From Lachnospiraceae bacterium (GTDB taxonomy: Bacteria; Bacillota; Clostridia; Lachnospirales; Lachnospiraceae), in contig JAILPS010000042.1 in NCBI GenBank assembly GCA_024699325.1, positions 1 to 64,000 on the forward strand: 64,000 bases of DNA. The letters are read 5' to 3'. Position numbers and translations under genes: made by a program. The notes beneath the pieces are model-generated. The model was not told the origin of the DNA. It was given only the letters and a program-made list of their open reading frames with translations, and did no database searches. Of the stretch, positions 45,339-56,194 are shown in pieces. Within the stretch, counting starts at the first letter, position 1; every line of letters starts with the position of its first letter.

Positions 45339-48300
45339 TTAAGGTTTTTGTTTGCTGTTGCCAGCATGAGCTTGATACGGTTAAGCTGGTTAACCTCGCT
45401 GGCGCCCGGGTCATAGTCGACTGCCACAATGTTTGACAGGGGATATGCGCGGCGAAGCTCCTTGATAACGCCCTTGCCCACGATATGGTTTGGAAGACAT
45501 CCAAACGGCTGTGTGCAGACAATGTTGTTGACGCCGCTGTTTATGAGCTCTAGCATCTCGCCTGTCAGGAACCATCCCTCACCTGTCTGGTTTCCGAGGG
45601 AAACGTAATCCTTCGCCATATCTGCCAGATGCTCGATACGGCTCGGCGGCTCGAAGCGGTCGCTCTTTTCTAGCTGTTTGTGGGCGTAGCCACGGCATTT
45701 CTCCAGGATGTTGATGCCCATGTTGCAGAGCGCTGCAGTGGAGCTCTTGGCTCCTAGGTTGTCGCGCTTGAAGTTCGTGTTGTAGAAGCAGTAGAGTAAG
45801 AAATCCATGAGGTCAGGCATAACCGCCTCAGCGCCCTCGCGCTCCAGAAGCTCAACGATGTAGTTGTTGGCGCCCGGCAAGAACTTGACCAGAATCTCTC
45901 CGACTATTCCGACCTTAGGCTTCTTGATGTCAAGCAGCAGAAGAGTGTCGAAGTCGTTAACGATGCCCTTGACATTTCTGTTGAAGTCTGCAAATGAAGG
46001 CACCTTCTTCGTGAGTGACTCGATACATATCTTCTTCCACTTCTCGTGGAGTGCATTGGCACTTCCAGGAACCGCCTCGTAGGGTCTGGTGTGGTAGAGA
46101 CAGCGCATAAACAGATCGCCGTAAACCACCGCCATCATGGCTCTGGTGAGCATTGGCAGGGTGAACTTAAATCCAGGGTTTGACTCCAGACCGCTTAAGT
46201 TTATGGAGATTACAGGAATCTGACCCATACCGGCCTTCGCAAGAGCTCGTCTGATGAATCCGATGTAGTTGCTGGCACGACATCCGCCTCCAGTCTGGCT
46301 CATGACAACTGCGACCTTATTTAGGTCGTATTTGCCCGACATAAGCGCCTGCATGATCTGTCCGACAACGATAAGTGACGGATAGCATGCGTCGTTGTTG
46401 ACGTATTTGAGACCTGTGTCAACCGCAGAACGGTTGTCGTCCATGATTACAACATTGTAACCGCTGGCGCGAAGGGCAGGGCCCACAAGGTCGAAATGTA
46501 TAGGAGTCATCTGAGGGATGAGGATGGTGTATCCTTCCTTCTGCATCTCCTTGGTGTAGAATTTTCTGTCATATGCCGCAGAGACGATTTTCCTCTCGCC
46601 GCAGTCCTGGTTGGACTTGATGCGAAGCGCAGCGATGAGAGAACGGATTCTAATCCTTGCAGCTCCCAGGTTATTGACCTCGTCAATCTTGAGCACTGTG
46701 TAAATCTTGCCCGAATTGGTCAGAATATCGTCAACACAGTCCGTGGTTACGGCGTCCAAACCGCAGCCGAAGGAGTTGAGCTGGATTAAATCCAGGTTCT
46801 CCTGCGTCTTGACGAAGTTGGCCGCGCGGTAGAGTCTTGAGTGGTACATCCACTGGTCCATGACGATGAGAGGTCTCTCAACCTGTCCTAAGTGTGACAC
46901 GCTGTCCTCTGTGAGAACGGCAAAACCGTATGAGGCAATCATTTCAGGAATACCGTGGTTAATCTCAGGGTCCACATGGTATGGACGGCCTGCAAGTACG
47001 ATACCCCTTGTGCCCGTGGCCTTCATATACTCTAAGACTTCCTCGCCCTTCTTCTCGATATCATGCTTAGCGCCAAGAAGCTCCTCCCAGCCTAAGTGGG
47101 CTGCCTTCTTAATCTCCTCGGCCTTAATGCCGTACTCCTTCGTGAAGATGTCTACAAGTCGCTTCGTCAGTATCTCCTCGTTGGTGAACGCCATGAAGGG
47201 GTTCATGAAGTGAATGTGCTCGGTCTCTAACTCCTCCACATTATTCTTAATATTCTCAGCGTATGAAGTTACGATAGGGCAGTTGAAGTGGTTGTTCGCA
47301 TCAGGTGTCTCATCTCTCTCGTAAGGGATGCATGGATACCAAATGTTTTTGATGCCCTCCTTGATAAGCCAGCTGATGTGGCCGTGTGCCAGCTTGGCTG
47401 GGTAGCACTCTGACTCTGAAGGGATGCTCTCGATGCCCATCTCGTAGATCTTTCTGGTGCTCTGAGGGGAGAGGATGACTCTGAAGCCAAGCTCCCTGAA
47501 GAACACTGCCCAGAATGGATAGTTCTCGTAGAGGTTTAGAACTCTCGGAATACCTATGGTTCCGCGGGGAGCTGCGTCCACCGCAAGAGGCTCATAGTTA
47601 AATATCCTGTTGTTCTTATATTCGAAGAGGTTTGGAACTCTGTCCTTCGGCCTCTCCTTGCCAAGACCGCGTTCACAGCGGTTTCCGGAGATATGTCTTC
47701 TGTTGCCGTTGAAAATGTTTATGGTCAGACGGCAGGAGTTGGTACAGCCGTGGCATCTGGCCATGGTGGTCTTATACTGCAGGTTTATGATGTCGTCGAG
47801 GCTAAGCATGGTGGTTTCCCTGCCCTGACAGCGCTCTCTTGCGATTAAAGCCGCGCCAAATGCTCCCATGATGCCCGCGATGTCAGGCCTGATGGCCTTC
47901 ACGCCGCTGATGCGCTCAAATGCTCTGAGAACTGCGTCGTTATAGAAGGTTCCGCCCTGTACAACCACGTGCTCGCCGAGCTGCTTAGGGTCAGTGATTT
48001 TGATAACCTTAAACAGAGCGTTCTTGATAACTGAATATGCAAGGCCCGCGGAGATGTCTGCTACAGACGCGCCCTCCTTCTGGGCCTGCTTAACGTTGGA
48101 ATTCATGAATACCGTACATCTGGTGCCCAGATCCGTAGGGTTCTTGGCAAACAGAGCGGCCTTCGCAAAATCCTGAACAGAGTAGTTTAGTGACTTGGCA
48201 AATGTCTCGATGAAGGAACCGCAGCCTGATGAGCAGGCCTCGTTAAGCTGAACGCTGTCAACTGTGTGGTTCTTGATCTTGATGCATTTCATGTCCTGGC

Positions 48301-49600
48301 CGCCGATGTCTAAGATACAGTCCACATCCGGCTGGAAGAACGCTGCGGCGTAGTAGTGGGCAACCGTCTCAACCTCGCCCTCGTCAAGCTCGAAAGCTGA
48401 CTTAAACAGGGCCTCGCCGTATCCTGTGGAGCAGGAGTAGGCAATCTTCACATCAGGCGGCAGTAACTGCTTAATCTCCTGAAATGACCTGATGGCGGTG
48501 GCGAGAGGGTTTCCGTTGTTGCCGCTGTAGAAGTTGTAGAGAAGATCTCCGTCCTCTGACACAAGCGCAATCTTGGTGGTTGTGGAACCCGCGTCGATGC
48601 CCAGATAGACATTGCCGTGGTAGTTGGAGAGATATTCTCTCTTGACGCATGCGTGTCCGTGTCTCTCTCTGAAGCGGTTGTAGCTCTCCTCGTCCTTAAA
48701 CAGAGGCTCGAGACGCTTGATCTCGAACTCCATCTTGATGCCGTGGGACAGTTTCTCAATCATCTCGTCAAGACCGATAAGCGCCTCGTATTCGCTGTTC
48801 TGGGCTGCGCCTAGAGCTGCGAAGAGGTGCGAGTGGTCGGGAGCGATTATGGCATCGCCCGTGAGATTTAATGTTCTTATAAATGCATTTCTAAGTTCAC
48901 TGAGGAAGTGGAGCGGACCTCCGAGAAATGCAACATTACCCCTGATAGGTTTACCGCAGGCCAGACCTGAGATGGTCTGGTTTACAACAGCCTGGAAGAT
49001 GGAGGCAGCTAAATCCTCCCTCTTGGCGCCGTCATTAATAAGTGGCTGGATGTCGGTCTTGGCAAAAACACCGCATCTTGCAGCGATTGGATAGATTGCC
49101 TGATAATCCTTCGCCAGCTCATTGAGTCCTGAGGCATCGGTCTGCAGGAGGGACGCCATCTGGTCGATGAAGGAACCTGTACCGCCGGCACAGATACCGT
49201 TCATTCTCTGGTCGATACCGCCATTCTCCGAAAAATATATAATCTTGGCGTCCTCGCCGCCAAGCTCTATCGCAACATTGCAGTGTGGAGCATAATCCTT
49301 AAGAGATGTGGCAACAGCTACAACCTCCTGTACAAATGGAATGCTAAGATGTTTGCTAAGCGTGAGTCCGCCTGAGCCTGTAATCATAGGCGCGAGCTCA
49401 ATATAGGTGCCCTCACCTGCTATACCCCTCAACACATCACGGCCCTTCTTTAACAGATCAGTCAGAGTCTCCTGGATGTTTGCAAAATGTCTCTGATAAT
49501 CTGAGAAGAGCATACGTCCCTCTTTATCGATAATCGCAATCTTAACTGTCGTAGATCCAATATCAACGCCAAGTCTGTATGTAATCTTTTCCTGTGACAT
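45332..49600 (-). CDS. Giant 2-hydroxyacyl-CoA dehydratase activase fusion (BadF/HgdC + DUF2229 + HgdB-like)
   Basis: This 1422-residue cytoplasmic protein fuses two ASKHA ATPase activase units: [13 protein letters not shown] near residue 10 and [13 protein letters not shown] near 332. Each has a GGEDAK/GGQDMK motif and a Cys-rich loop ([18 protein letters not shown]). [11 protein letters not shown] cluster near 612 opens the DUF2229 region, and the C-terminal ~450 residues resemble HgdA/HgdB subunits ([12 protein letters not shown]). Such activases pass a high-energy electron from a [4Fe-4S] site to a dehydratase. No dehydratase genes are nearby, so the target is unknown. The start at 49600 has AAGAAGGGA; the longer in-frame start adds 17 residues without support. 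Confidence 0.88.
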   Translation of the reverse strand: MSQEKITYRLGVDIGSTTVKIAIIDKEGRMLFSDYQRHFANIQETLTDLLKKGRDVLRGIAGEGTYIELAPMITGSGGLTLSKHLSIPFVQEVVAVATSLKDYAPHCNVAIELGGEDAKIIYFSENGGIDQRMNGICAGGTGSFIDQMASLLQTDASGLNELAKDYQAIYPIAARCGVFAKTDIQPLINDGAKREDLAASIFQAVVNQTISGLACGKPIRGNVAFLGGPLHFLSELRNAFIRTLNLTGDAIIAPDHSHLFAALGAAQNSEYEALIGLDEMIEKLSHGIKMEFEIKRLEPLFKDEESYNRFRERHGHACVKREYLSNYHGNVYLGIDAGSTTTKIALVSEDGDLLYNFYSGNNGNPLATAIRSFQEIKQLLPPDVKIAYSCSTGYGEALFKSAFELDEGEVETVAHYYAAAFFQPDVDCILDIGGQDMKCIKIKNHTVDSVQLNEACSSGCGSFIETFAKSLNYSVQDFAKAALFAKNPTDLGTRCTVFMNSNVKQAQKEGASVADISAGLAYSVIKNALFKVIKITDPKQLGEHVVVQGGTFYNDAVLRAFERISGVKAIRPDIAGIMGAFGAALIARERCQGRETTMLSLDDIINLQYKTTMARCHGCTNSCRLTINIFNGNRRHISGNRCERGLGKERPKDRVPNLFEYKNNRIFNYEPLAVDAAPRGTIGIPRVLNLYENYPFWAVFFRELGFRVILSPQSTRKIYEMGIESIPSESECYPAKLAHGHISWLIKEGIKNIWYPCIPYERDETPDANNHFNCPIVTSYAENIKNNVEELETEHIHFMNPFMAFTNEEILTKRLVDIFTKEYGIKAEEIKKAAHLGWEELLGAKHDIEKKGEEVLEYMKATGTRGIVLAGRPYHVDPEINHGIPEMIASYGFAVLTEDSVSHLGQVERPLIVMDQWMYHSRLYRAANFVKTQENLDLIQLNSFGCGLDAVTTDCVDDILTNSGKIYTVLKIDEVNNLGAARIRIRSLIAALRIKSNQDCGERKIVSAAYDRKFYTKEMQKEGYTILIPQMTPIHFDLVGPALRASGYNVVIMDDNRSAVDTGLKYVNNDACYPSLIVVGQIMQALMSGKYDLNKVAVVMSQTGGGCRASNYIGFIRRALAKAGMGQIPVISINLSGLESNPGFKFTLPMLTRAMMAVVYGDLFMRCLYHTRPYEAVPGSANALHEKWKKICIESLTKKVPSFADFNRNVKGIVNDFDTLLLLDIKKPKVGIVGEILVKFLPGANNYIVELLEREGAEAVMPDLMDFLLYCFYNTNFKRDNLGAKSSTAALCNMGINILEKCRGYAHKQLEKSDRFEPPSRIEHLADMAKDYVSLGNQTGEGWFLTGEMLELINSGVNNIVCTQPFGCLPNHIVGKGVIKELRRAYPLSNIVAVDYDPGASEVNQLNRIKLMLATANKNLKK

Positions 49601-49654
49601 ATCTATTTCCCTTCTTATTTCAAAAACGTGCCTAAGCGCACATAAAATCACCTT

Positions 49655-49683
49655 ATTATACTATCACTGATAAAAAAAATCAA
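49655..49683 (-). promoter_or_regulatory. Promoter of the activase fusion gene
   Basis: On the minus strand TTGATT (49683-49678) and TATAAT (49660-49655) are separated by 17 bp. Confidence 0.7.
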
Positions 49684-49739
49684 CATTGGTGTTTTTTTGT
49701 AAGGATTGCAATACGTGTGGTCAAAATCGTCTAAACTAC

Positions 49740-49769
49740 TTGACGTAAAATATAAATATGGAGTAAAAT
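49740..49769 (+). promoter_or_regulatory. Likely gltX promoter
   Basis: TTGACG (49740-49745) and TAAAAT (49764-49769) are separated by 18 bp, 62 bp before the gltX start. Confidence 0.6.
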
Positions 49770-49830
49770 ATTACGGACTGTGAATCAGCGTATAGACCCG
49801 GAGGGCTATACATTTTATTTGGAGGCAATT

Positions 49831-51291
49831 ATGAAGGTCAGAACAAGATACGCACCAAGCCCAACAGGAAGAATGCACGTTGGCAATTTGAGAACAGCTC
49901 TTTACGAGTTTTTGATTGCGAAGCATGAGGGCGGCGATTTTTTACTTAGAATAGAGGATACGGACCAGGAGAGATACGTGGAGGGCGCCACAGAAATCAT
50001 CTACAGAACTCTCAAACAGGTTGGACTTGAGCACGACGAGGGTCCTGACAAGGACGGAGGCTGCGGCCCATATGTTCAGAGCGAGAGAATGAAGAGCGGA
50101 ATGTATCTCGAGTACGCCAAGCAGCTGGTTGAGAAGGGCGAGGCATATTACTGCTTCTGCACCAAGGAGAGACTTGAATCCCTTAAAACCGTCATCGACG
50201 GCAAGGAGGTAAGCGTCTACGACAAGCACTGCTTAAGCCTTACGAAGGAGGAGGTGGAGGCCAACCTCGCAGCTGGCAAGCCCTATGTAATCCGCCAGAA
50301 TAACCCAAGAACAGGCACCACAACATTTCACGACGAGCTCTACGGAGACATCACAGTAGACAATGCAGAGTTGGATGACATGATCCTTATCAAGTCTGAC
50401 GGCTATCCCACATACAACTTTGCAAATGTTATAGATGACCACCTTATGAGAATCACACACGTGGTCAGAGGTAATGAGTACCTTTCATCCTCACCTAAAT
50501 ACAACAGACTCTACGACGCATTTGGCTGGGAGGTTCCGAAGTATGTTCACTGCCCGCTCATCACTGACGAGGAGCATCACAAGCTCTCTAAGAGAAGCGG
50601 ACACTCTTCATATGAGGACCTTATCGAGCAGGGATTCCTTCCCGAGGCAGTCATAAACTTCGTGGCGCTCTTAGGCTGGAGCCCTGAGGACAACCAGGAG
50701 ATATTCTCCCTTAAGGAGCTTATCGAGAAGTTTGATTACTCCAAGATCAGCAAGAGTCCCGCTGTATTTGACTATGGCAAGCTCAAGTGGATGAACGGCG
50801 AGTACATTAAGGCCATGGATAACGAGGCGTACTACGAGAAGGCGCTGCCAGTTATCAGCTCCGTCATCACGAAGAACTATGATCTTAAGAAGATTGCAGA
50901 TCTTGTCAAGACAAGAATAGAGGTGTTCCCGGATATTGTCGACATGATCGATTTCTTCGAAGAGGTTCCTGAGTATGATGTGGAAATGTACACTCACAAG
51001 AAGATGAAGACCAATTCTGTAAGCTCACTGGAGGTTCTTCGCGAACTCCTTCCCATCTTTGAGGCACAGGAGGATTACTCAGGCACAGCACTCTATGATA
51101 CTTTGGTCGCATATGTGGAGAAGAAGGGCTGCAAGAACGGATATGCCATGTGGCCGATCCGCGTTGCCGTTTCAGGCAAGCAGTCAACACCCGGCGGTGC
51201 GACAGACATCATGGAGATTATCGGCAGAGAGGAATCTGTCAGACGAATCAAGGCTGCCATTGCCAAGCTTGAGAGCGCAATAGACGAATAA
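49831..51291 (+). CDS. gltX: Glutamate--tRNA ligase
   Basis: This class I tRNA synthetase charges tRNA-Glu, and probably tRNA-Gln in a Gatase-using clostridium. It has 486 residues from the ATG at 49831, which follows TTGGAGG. The HIGH motif appears as [11 protein letters not shown] and the KMSKS loop as [24 protein letters not shown] and the anticodon-binding helical C-terminus are typical. An in-frame GTG at 49780 lies before a good ribosome site and is rejected. Confidence 0.95.
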   Translation: MKVRTRYAPSPTGRMHVGNLRTALYEFLIAKHEGGDFLLRIEDTDQERYVEGATEIIYRTLKQVGLEHDEGPDKDGGCGPYVQSERMKSGMYLEYAKQLVEKGEAYYCFCTKERLESLKTVIDGKEVSVYDKHCLSLTKEEVEANLAAGKPYVIRQNNPRTGTTTFHDELYGDITVDNAELDDMILIKSDGYPTYNFANVIDDHLMRITHVVRGNEYLSSSPKYNRLYDAFGWEVPKYVHCPLITDEEHHKLSKRSGHSSYEDLIEQGFLPEAVINFVALLGWSPEDNQEIFSLKELIEKFDYSKISKSPAVFDYGKLKWMNGEYIKAMDNEAYYEKALPVISSVITKNYDLKKIADLVKTRIEVFPDIVDMIDFFEEVPEYDVEMYTHKKMKTNSVSSLEVLRELLPIFEAQEDYSGTALYDTLVAYVEKKGCKNGYAMWPIRVAVSGKQSTPGGATDIMEIIGREESVRRIKAAIAKLESAIDE

Positions 51292-51304
51292 TTACAGGTA
51301 ATAT

Positions 51305-53314
51305 ATGGCAACACTTAACAAAGCACAGAAGGAAGCGGTTTCGCATGTGGCGGGACCGCTTCTGGTTCTTGCAGGTCCGGGCTCAGGCAAAACCATGGTT
51401 ATAACGCACAGGGCCGTGAACCTTATAGAGAAGGCCGGGGTGGATCCGGCCAAGATACTGGTAATCACATTTACCAGAGCTGCTGCAGAGGAGATGAAGA
51501 ACAGGTTTTTTGAAATGTATAGCGGGGACGACGAGGCCCACGGGATTACATTTTCAACATTTCACGCGCTGTTTTTCTCTGTGCTTCGCGCGGCGTATGG
51601 CTACTCAGGAGCCAATATTTTAAGACCTGAGCAGAAACAGCAGATGTTCTATGAAATCATGGACGAGCTTCGCTTTGACGTGGAGGATCAGAAGGATTTC
51701 ATGGAGAAGTTAGAGGCTGAGATCAGTCTCGTGAAGGGCGAGGGGATACTTCTTGACAACTATTACCCCATGAACTGTCCGAAGGATGTGTTTGTGAAGG
51801 CGTTTAACTCCTATGAGGACAAGCTAAAGCGCAGAAACCTCATAGATTTTGACGATATGCAGCTTATGTGCTACGAGCTCATGGTGAAGAGGCCGGTCAT
51901 ACTTAAGCTGTGGCAGGACAGATATGAATACATCATGGTGGACGAGGTGCAGGATACGAACCTGCTTCAGTACAGGCTTATTAAGCTCTTAAGCGACCGC
52001 CACAGAAACCTTATGATGGTGGGGGATGACGACCAGAGCATCTACCGCTTCAGGGGTGCCAAGCCTGAGATTATGCTCAGCTTTAGCAGGGATTATCCCG
52101 AGGGTAAGAAGATAGTCCTCGACATTAACTACAGGTCTGCAGAGCAGATCGTGGTTATGGCCAACAGGCTTATTAAGAAGAATTCCACCAGATATGACAA
52201 GGATTTGAGAGCCTTCAGAACCGACAAATACGAGGCGGTCACCATGAGGGCTTTTGAGGATGTGAAGGAGCAGAACCAGGCGGTTTACGACCGCATAAGG
52301 CAGCTTCACGAGGAGGGTGAGCGCTACAGCGATATCGCGGTGCTTTTTAGAACAAACCTTCAGCCGAGAAGCTTGGTGGAGCTGTTACTTCGAAACAATC
52401 TTCCGTTTTCCATGCGGGATGTCCTTCCAAACATTTATGAGCACTGGATATTCAGGGATATTAAGGCATATCTTGATATGGCATACGAGGGCGTTGACAG
52501 AAGGAATCTTCTTCAGATTATCAACAGGCCCAAGCGCTATATTGCCAGAGATATCTGCATGGACGAAAACATAAGTTTAGACAGCATAAGAGAATTCTAT
52601 AAGGATAAGGAATATGTAATCGAGAGGATTGACAGGCTTGAGGCTGACCTGAATATGCTTCGGGGAATGAAACCCTACGCGGCGGTTCACTATATCAGGC
52701 ATGTCATAGGCTACGAGGAATTCTTAGGAGAGTATGCACAGTTTAGGAATCTCAAGCTCGAGGAACTTTTAGATGTGTTTGACGAGCTTGAAGAGAGCGC
52801 CATGCCCTACAAAAACTATGATGAATATCTGCAGGGCATAAGCGATTTTAAGATGAGGCTTAAACAGCAGAATCTCAAGAAGGAGAAGAGAGGGGACGAG
52901 GTGAGCCTCATGACCTATCACTCCTCCAAGGGTTTGGAGTTTAAGCATGTATTTCTGATAGATGTAAACGATAAGATCACGCCATATAAGAAGGCAACCA
53001 CTCCTGCGGATTTAGAGGAGGAGAGGAGAATGTTTTACGTTGCATTTACCAGAGCCAGAGGATATGTCTATATCAGCTGGACCAACAACAGATACAACAA
53101 GAAATGCGATGTTTCGCCCTACATCGGCGAGCTTCTCATCTCCCCGGAGGCGTTTCGCGAGGGGACGAGGGTTTACCACGAGGTCTATAAGGAGGGCGTC
53201 ATAACTGCGGTGTCAGGCAACAAGCTCACGGTAAAGTTTGACTCCCAGAAGATGGACAGGAAGCTTGATCTAAGCTTCTGCGTCCAGAACAGAATACTTA
53301 GACCAATAGAGTAG
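51305..53314 (+). CDS. UvrD/PcrA-like superfamily I DNA helicase
   Basis: This 669-residue 3'-5' helicase of the UvrD/Rep type has motif I AGPGSGKTMV (residues 20-29), motif Ia TFTRAAAEEM, motif II DEVQDTN, GDDDQSIYRFRGA (III), LDINYRS (IV), and MTYHSSKGLEFKHVF with MFYVAFTRAR (V-VI). The end has a Tudor-like segment (VYHEVYKEGVITAV...LTVKFDSQ), as in PcrA. It is somewhat shorter than typical PcrA (~720-750). A role in repair or replication restart is likely. It begins 14 bp after gltX. Confidence 0.9.
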   Translation: MATLNKAQKEAVSHVAGPLLVLAGPGSGKTMVITHRAVNLIEKAGVDPAKILVITFTRAAAEEMKNRFFEMYSGDDEAHGITFSTFHALFFSVLRAAYGYSGANILRPEQKQQMFYEIMDELRFDVEDQKDFMEKLEAEISLVKGEGILLDNYYPMNCPKDVFVKAFNSYEDKLKRRNLIDFDDMQLMCYELMVKRPVILKLWQDRYEYIMVDEVQDTNLLQYRLIKLLSDRHRNLMMVGDDDQSIYRFRGAKPEIMLSFSRDYPEGKKIVLDINYRSAEQIVVMANRLIKKNSTRYDKDLRAFRTDKYEAVTMRAFEDVKEQNQAVYDRIRQLHEEGERYSDIAVLFRTNLQPRSLVELLLRNNLPFSMRDVLPNIYEHWIFRDIKAYLDMAYEGVDRRNLLQIINRPKRYIARDICMDENISLDSIREFYKDKEYVIERIDRLEADLNMLRGMKPYAAVHYIRHVIGYEEFLGEYAQFRNLKLEELLDVFDELEESAMPYKNYDEYLQGISDFKMRLKQQNLKKEKRGDEVSLMTYHSSKGLEFKHVFLIDVNDKITPYKKATTPADLEEERRMFYVAFTRARGYVYISWTNNRYNKKCDVSPYIGELLISPEAFREGTRVYHEVYKEGVITAVSGNKLTVKFDSQKMDRKLDLSFCVQNRILRPIE

Positions 53315-53332
53315 CGCACTTAGGAGGTTAAT

Positions 53333-54145
53333 ATGGATTTATCAGGAATTGAGCTGGCATTTTACATATTCTGGTATGTAATGGTGTTTATTTTCGGAAC
53401 GATTATCTTCTCGTTCTTAAATGTGGTGATCTATAGGACGCCCATCAAGATATCTCCGGCCAAGGGCAGAAGCTTCTGTCCCAAATGCCATCACACATTG
53501 GGTCCGCTTGACCTTGTGCCCCTGTTTTCATGGCTCTTCCTTCGCGGCAAATGCAGATACTGCAAGGCGCCAATCTCAGGAAGATATCCGCTAGTTGAGA
53601 GCATCGGAGGATTTAGCGCCCTTGCAAGCGCATATTTCTTCGTTGATCCGCTCTATATAGACTTCATGAGCGCCGGCCAGGCAGTCTGCGCATTTGCGCT
53701 TTGCGCGATACTCACGGTTATCGCCTTCATCGACCACGACACCATGACAATATTTGACTGGTCAAATGTGGTTGTTGCCATCATAGGAGTTGCAAGCTTC
53801 TTCTTTTTCAAGGACATCACATGGCTTGAGAGACTTATAGGAATATTTGTGGTATCACTTCCCATGTATCTCCTGGTTTTGTGGAAGGAGGGCGCATTTG
53901 GCGGAGGAGATATCAAACTCTTCGCGGCCCTTGGAGTGTTCTTTGGCTGGAAGTACAACCTCCTCATATTCTTCATATCCACAGTTGTGGGAGGAATATA
54001 TGCGGCAATCGGACTCGCCAAGAAGACCAAGAAGCGCAACGAGCACTTCGCCTTTGGACCATTTATCTGCATAGCTGCAGTGTTGATACTGTTTTTTGGC
54101 AAGGCGATTCTCTCGTGGTATTTAGGCTATCTCGGATTTGAATAA
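53333..54145 (+). CDS. Prepilin leader peptidase/N-methyltransferase (A24)
   Basis: This membrane aspartic protease cuts and methylates type IV prepilin-like proteins. The 270 residues have about seven hydrophobic segments. The zinc-binding N-terminal domain carries CPKCHHTL and CRYCKAPISGRYPLVE. Catalytic Asp residues lie in FIDHDTMTIFD and in GGGDIKLFAALG. AGGAGG precedes the ATG. No pilin, pilus ATPase or competence gene is beside it, so its substrates are elsewhere on the chromosome. Confidence 0.92.
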   Translation: MDLSGIELAFYIFWYVMVFIFGTIIFSFLNVVIYRTPIKISPAKGRSFCPKCHHTLGPLDLVPLFSWLFLRGKCRYCKAPISGRYPLVESIGGFSALASAYFFVDPLYIDFMSAGQAVCAFALCAILTVIAFIDHDTMTIFDWSNVVVAIIGVASFFFFKDITWLERLIGIFVVSLPMYLLVLWKEGAFGGGDIKLFAALGVFFGWKYNLLIFFISTVVGGIYAAIGLAKKTKKRNEHFAFGPFICIAAVLILFFGKAILSWYLGYLGFE

Positions 54146-54160
54146 TTTTTAAAATAACTA

Positions 54161-54189
54161 TTGACAATGTTTGACATAGGCGTTATAAT
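54161..54189 (+). promoter_or_regulatory. Consensus sigma-A promoter of rpoD
   Basis: TTGACA (54161-54166) and TATAAT (54184-54189), both perfect consensus, are separated by 17 bp. Confidence 0.85.
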
Positions 54190-54237
54190 CTGTATTTACG
54201 TCGAAGTTTGTAAACTTTTAAAGAAAGGATGACAAAC

Positions 54238-55365
54238 ATGGAAAAAGAAGTGTTAAACACACAATGTGATGCCTTGGTTGAGCTTGCCAAGAGTAAGAAC
54301 AATACGCTTGATTTCAATGACATTAACGATTTCTTCGCTAACATGCCATTGACTCCGGATGACTTGGACCGCGTATATTCTTACCTTGAGAAGAAAAAGG
54401 TCGAGGTTTTGCGCATCCCGATGGAGGATCCGTCATTTGATGACGGTATCTTAGACGACAGCATTCTCCTGGACATGGGCGACGAGGATGAGGAGGAGAT
54501 CGATCTTGACTCCCCTGATCTGTTAGAGGGCGTCGGCACAGAGGATCCTGTCAGAATGTATCTGAAGGAGATAGGTACTGTTCCGCTCTTAAAGGAAGAT
54601 GAAGAGAGAGAACTTGCCAAGCGCAAGTCCGAAGGTGATGAGGTCGCGAAGAACAGACTTATTGAAGCAAACCTAAGACTTGTTGTCAGCATTGCCAAGC
54701 GTTACACAGGACGTGGTATGAGCTTTCTCGACTTAGTTCAGGAAGGCAACATGGGACTTATCAAGGGTGTTGAGAAGTTTGATTACACCAAGGGATATAA
54801 GCTGTCCACATATGCTACATGGTGGATCCGTCAGTCTGTGACAAGAGCCCTTGCAGATCAGGCCAGAACAATCCGAGTTCCTGTACACATGGTTGAGACC
54901 ATCAACAAGATGAGCAAGATGCAGCGTAAGCTGACACTTGAGCTTGGCTACGAGCCCAGCATCAAGGAGCTTGCCGAGGCGCTCGAGATGAGCGAGGAGA
55001 AGGTTATGGAGATCATGCAGATCGCCAGAGAGCCAGCCTCACTTGAGACACCTATCGGCGAGGAGGACGATTCAAATCTCGGCGATTTCGTCGCAGATAA
55101 GGACGGCGTAACCCCTGAGGGCAACGTGGAGACCGTAATGCTAAGAGAGCAGATCGATTTGATCCTTGGCGACCTTAAGGAGAGAGAGCGTCAGGTAATC
55201 GTGTTAAGATTTGGCCTTGAGGACGGACATCCGAGAACTCTTGAGGAAGTTGGTCAGGTATTCAAGGTAACACGTGAGCGTATCCGTCAGATTGAGGCGA
55301 AGGCGCTTCGCAAGCTTAGAAACCCTGTAAGATCTAAGCGAATTAAGGATTTCTTAGAGAGTTAA
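54238..55365 (+). CDS. rpoD: Primary RNA polymerase sigma factor RpoD/SigA
   Basis: This 375-residue housekeeping sigma factor has a short region 1.1 (residues 1-75) and an acidic stretch. Region 1.2 is [11 protein letters not shown], and regions 2.1-2.4 contain [37 protein letters not shown]. Region 3 follows, and region 4.2 is [35 protein letters not shown] is 9-10 bp before the ATG at 54238; the ATG at 54229 overlaps that site and is rejected. dnaG, its usual neighbour, is not upstream; a prepilin peptidase is. Confidence 0.95.
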   Translation: MEKEVLNTQCDALVELAKSKNNTLDFNDINDFFANMPLTPDDLDRVYSYLEKKKVEVLRIPMEDPSFDDGILDDSILLDMGDEDEEEIDLDSPDLLEGVGTEDPVRMYLKEIGTVPLLKEDEERELAKRKSEGDEVAKNRLIEANLRLVVSIAKRYTGRGMSFLDLVQEGNMGLIKGVEKFDYTKGYKLSTYATWWIRQSVTRALADQARTIRVPVHMVETINKMSKMQRKLTLELGYEPSIKELAEALEMSEEKVMEIMQIAREPASLETPIGEEDDSNLGDFVADKDGVTPEGNVETVMLREQIDLILGDLKERERQVIVLRFGLEDGHPRTLEEVGQVFKVTRERIRQIEAKALRKLRNPVRSKRIKDFLES

Positions 55366-55370
55366 CTGTG

Positions 55371-55399
55371 AGGGGCTGGCTTTGTCAGCCCCTTATTTT
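55371..55399 (+). terminator. rpoD terminator
   Basis: An 8-bp stem (55371-55378 with 55386-55393) is followed by TTATTTTT. Confidence 0.8.
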
Positions 55400-55411
55400 T
55401 AGGGTGAAGGT

Positions 55412-56077
55412 ATGGAAAATAAGAGAAATTATCAGAGGGAACTGGACGAAATTATAGCTCACATTGACCCGGAGCATCCGAAGAAACTGCTGCTTCACGG
55501 CTGCTGTGCTCCGTGTTCAAGCTATGTGCTTGAGTATCTGACAGACTATTTTGATATAACTATTTTTTATTATAATCCAAACATTTACGAGTATGCAGAG
55601 TATCAGCACCGCGTGGCGGAGATGATCAGGCTTATAAGCGAGCAGCCCTATAAGCACAAACCCCAGTTTATCGAGGGAACTTACGAGCCCGAGAGGTTTT
55701 ACGAGGTGGCGAGAGGCCTTGAGAACGAGCCGGAGAGGGGCAGGCGCTGCTACGAATGCTATAAGCTAAGACTTACGGAGTCTGCCAGGATTGCAGAGAA
55801 GATAGGGGCGGAGTATTTTGCGTCAACGCTCTCCATAAGCCCTATGAAGAACGCCGTGTGGCTCAACGAGATAGGCGAGAATCTGCAAAACGATTACAAT
55901 GTGAAGCATTTGCCCAGCGAATTCAAGAAGAAGAACGGCTACAAGCGCTCGATTGAGCTCTCGTGTGAGTACTGTCTGTACAGGCAGGACTTCTGCGGCT
56001 GTATTTTCTCCAAAAACGAGAGGGACAGAAGACAGCGCGAGAAGGCTGCCGGACAGCAGGATAGCGCCCAGTCATAA
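55412..56077 (+). CDS. queH: Epoxyqueuosine reductase QueH
   Basis: QueH reduces epoxyqueuosine to queuosine in tRNA and replaces the cobalamin enzyme QueG. The 221 residues contain LLLHGCCAPCSS near residue 29, FYYNPNIYEYAEYQHR, RCYECYKLRL, FASTLSISPMKN and a C-terminal SCEYCLYRQDFCGC. The CC, CxxC and CxxC cysteines bind an iron-sulfur cluster and a nearby metal. GGGTGAAGG precedes the ATG. It lies just after the rpoD terminator and has its own strong terminator. Confidence 0.93.
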   Translation: MENKRNYQRELDEIIAHIDPEHPKKLLLHGCCAPCSSYVLEYLTDYFDITIFYYNPNIYEYAEYQHRVAEMIRLISEQPYKHKPQFIEGTYEPERFYEVARGLENEPERGRRCYECYKLRLTESARIAEKIGAEYFASTLSISPMKNAVWLNEIGENLQNDYNVKHLPSEFKKKNGYKRSIELSCEYCLYRQDFCGCIFSKNERDRRQREKAAGQQDSAQS

Positions 56078-56088
56078 ATCGATATATT

Positions 56089-56134
56089 ACCCCGCCAAAA
56101 ATACGGCTTTTTCTTGTATTTTTGGCGGGGTTTT
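56089..56134 (+). terminator. queH terminator
   Basis: A 15-bp stem (56089-56103 with 56117-56131) is followed by TTTT. Confidence 0.88.
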
Positions 56135-56194
56135 GATATAATGATTACAAATGTGCTCATAAGGAGAAGTGGGGCACTGATAAAGGAGAATAAA

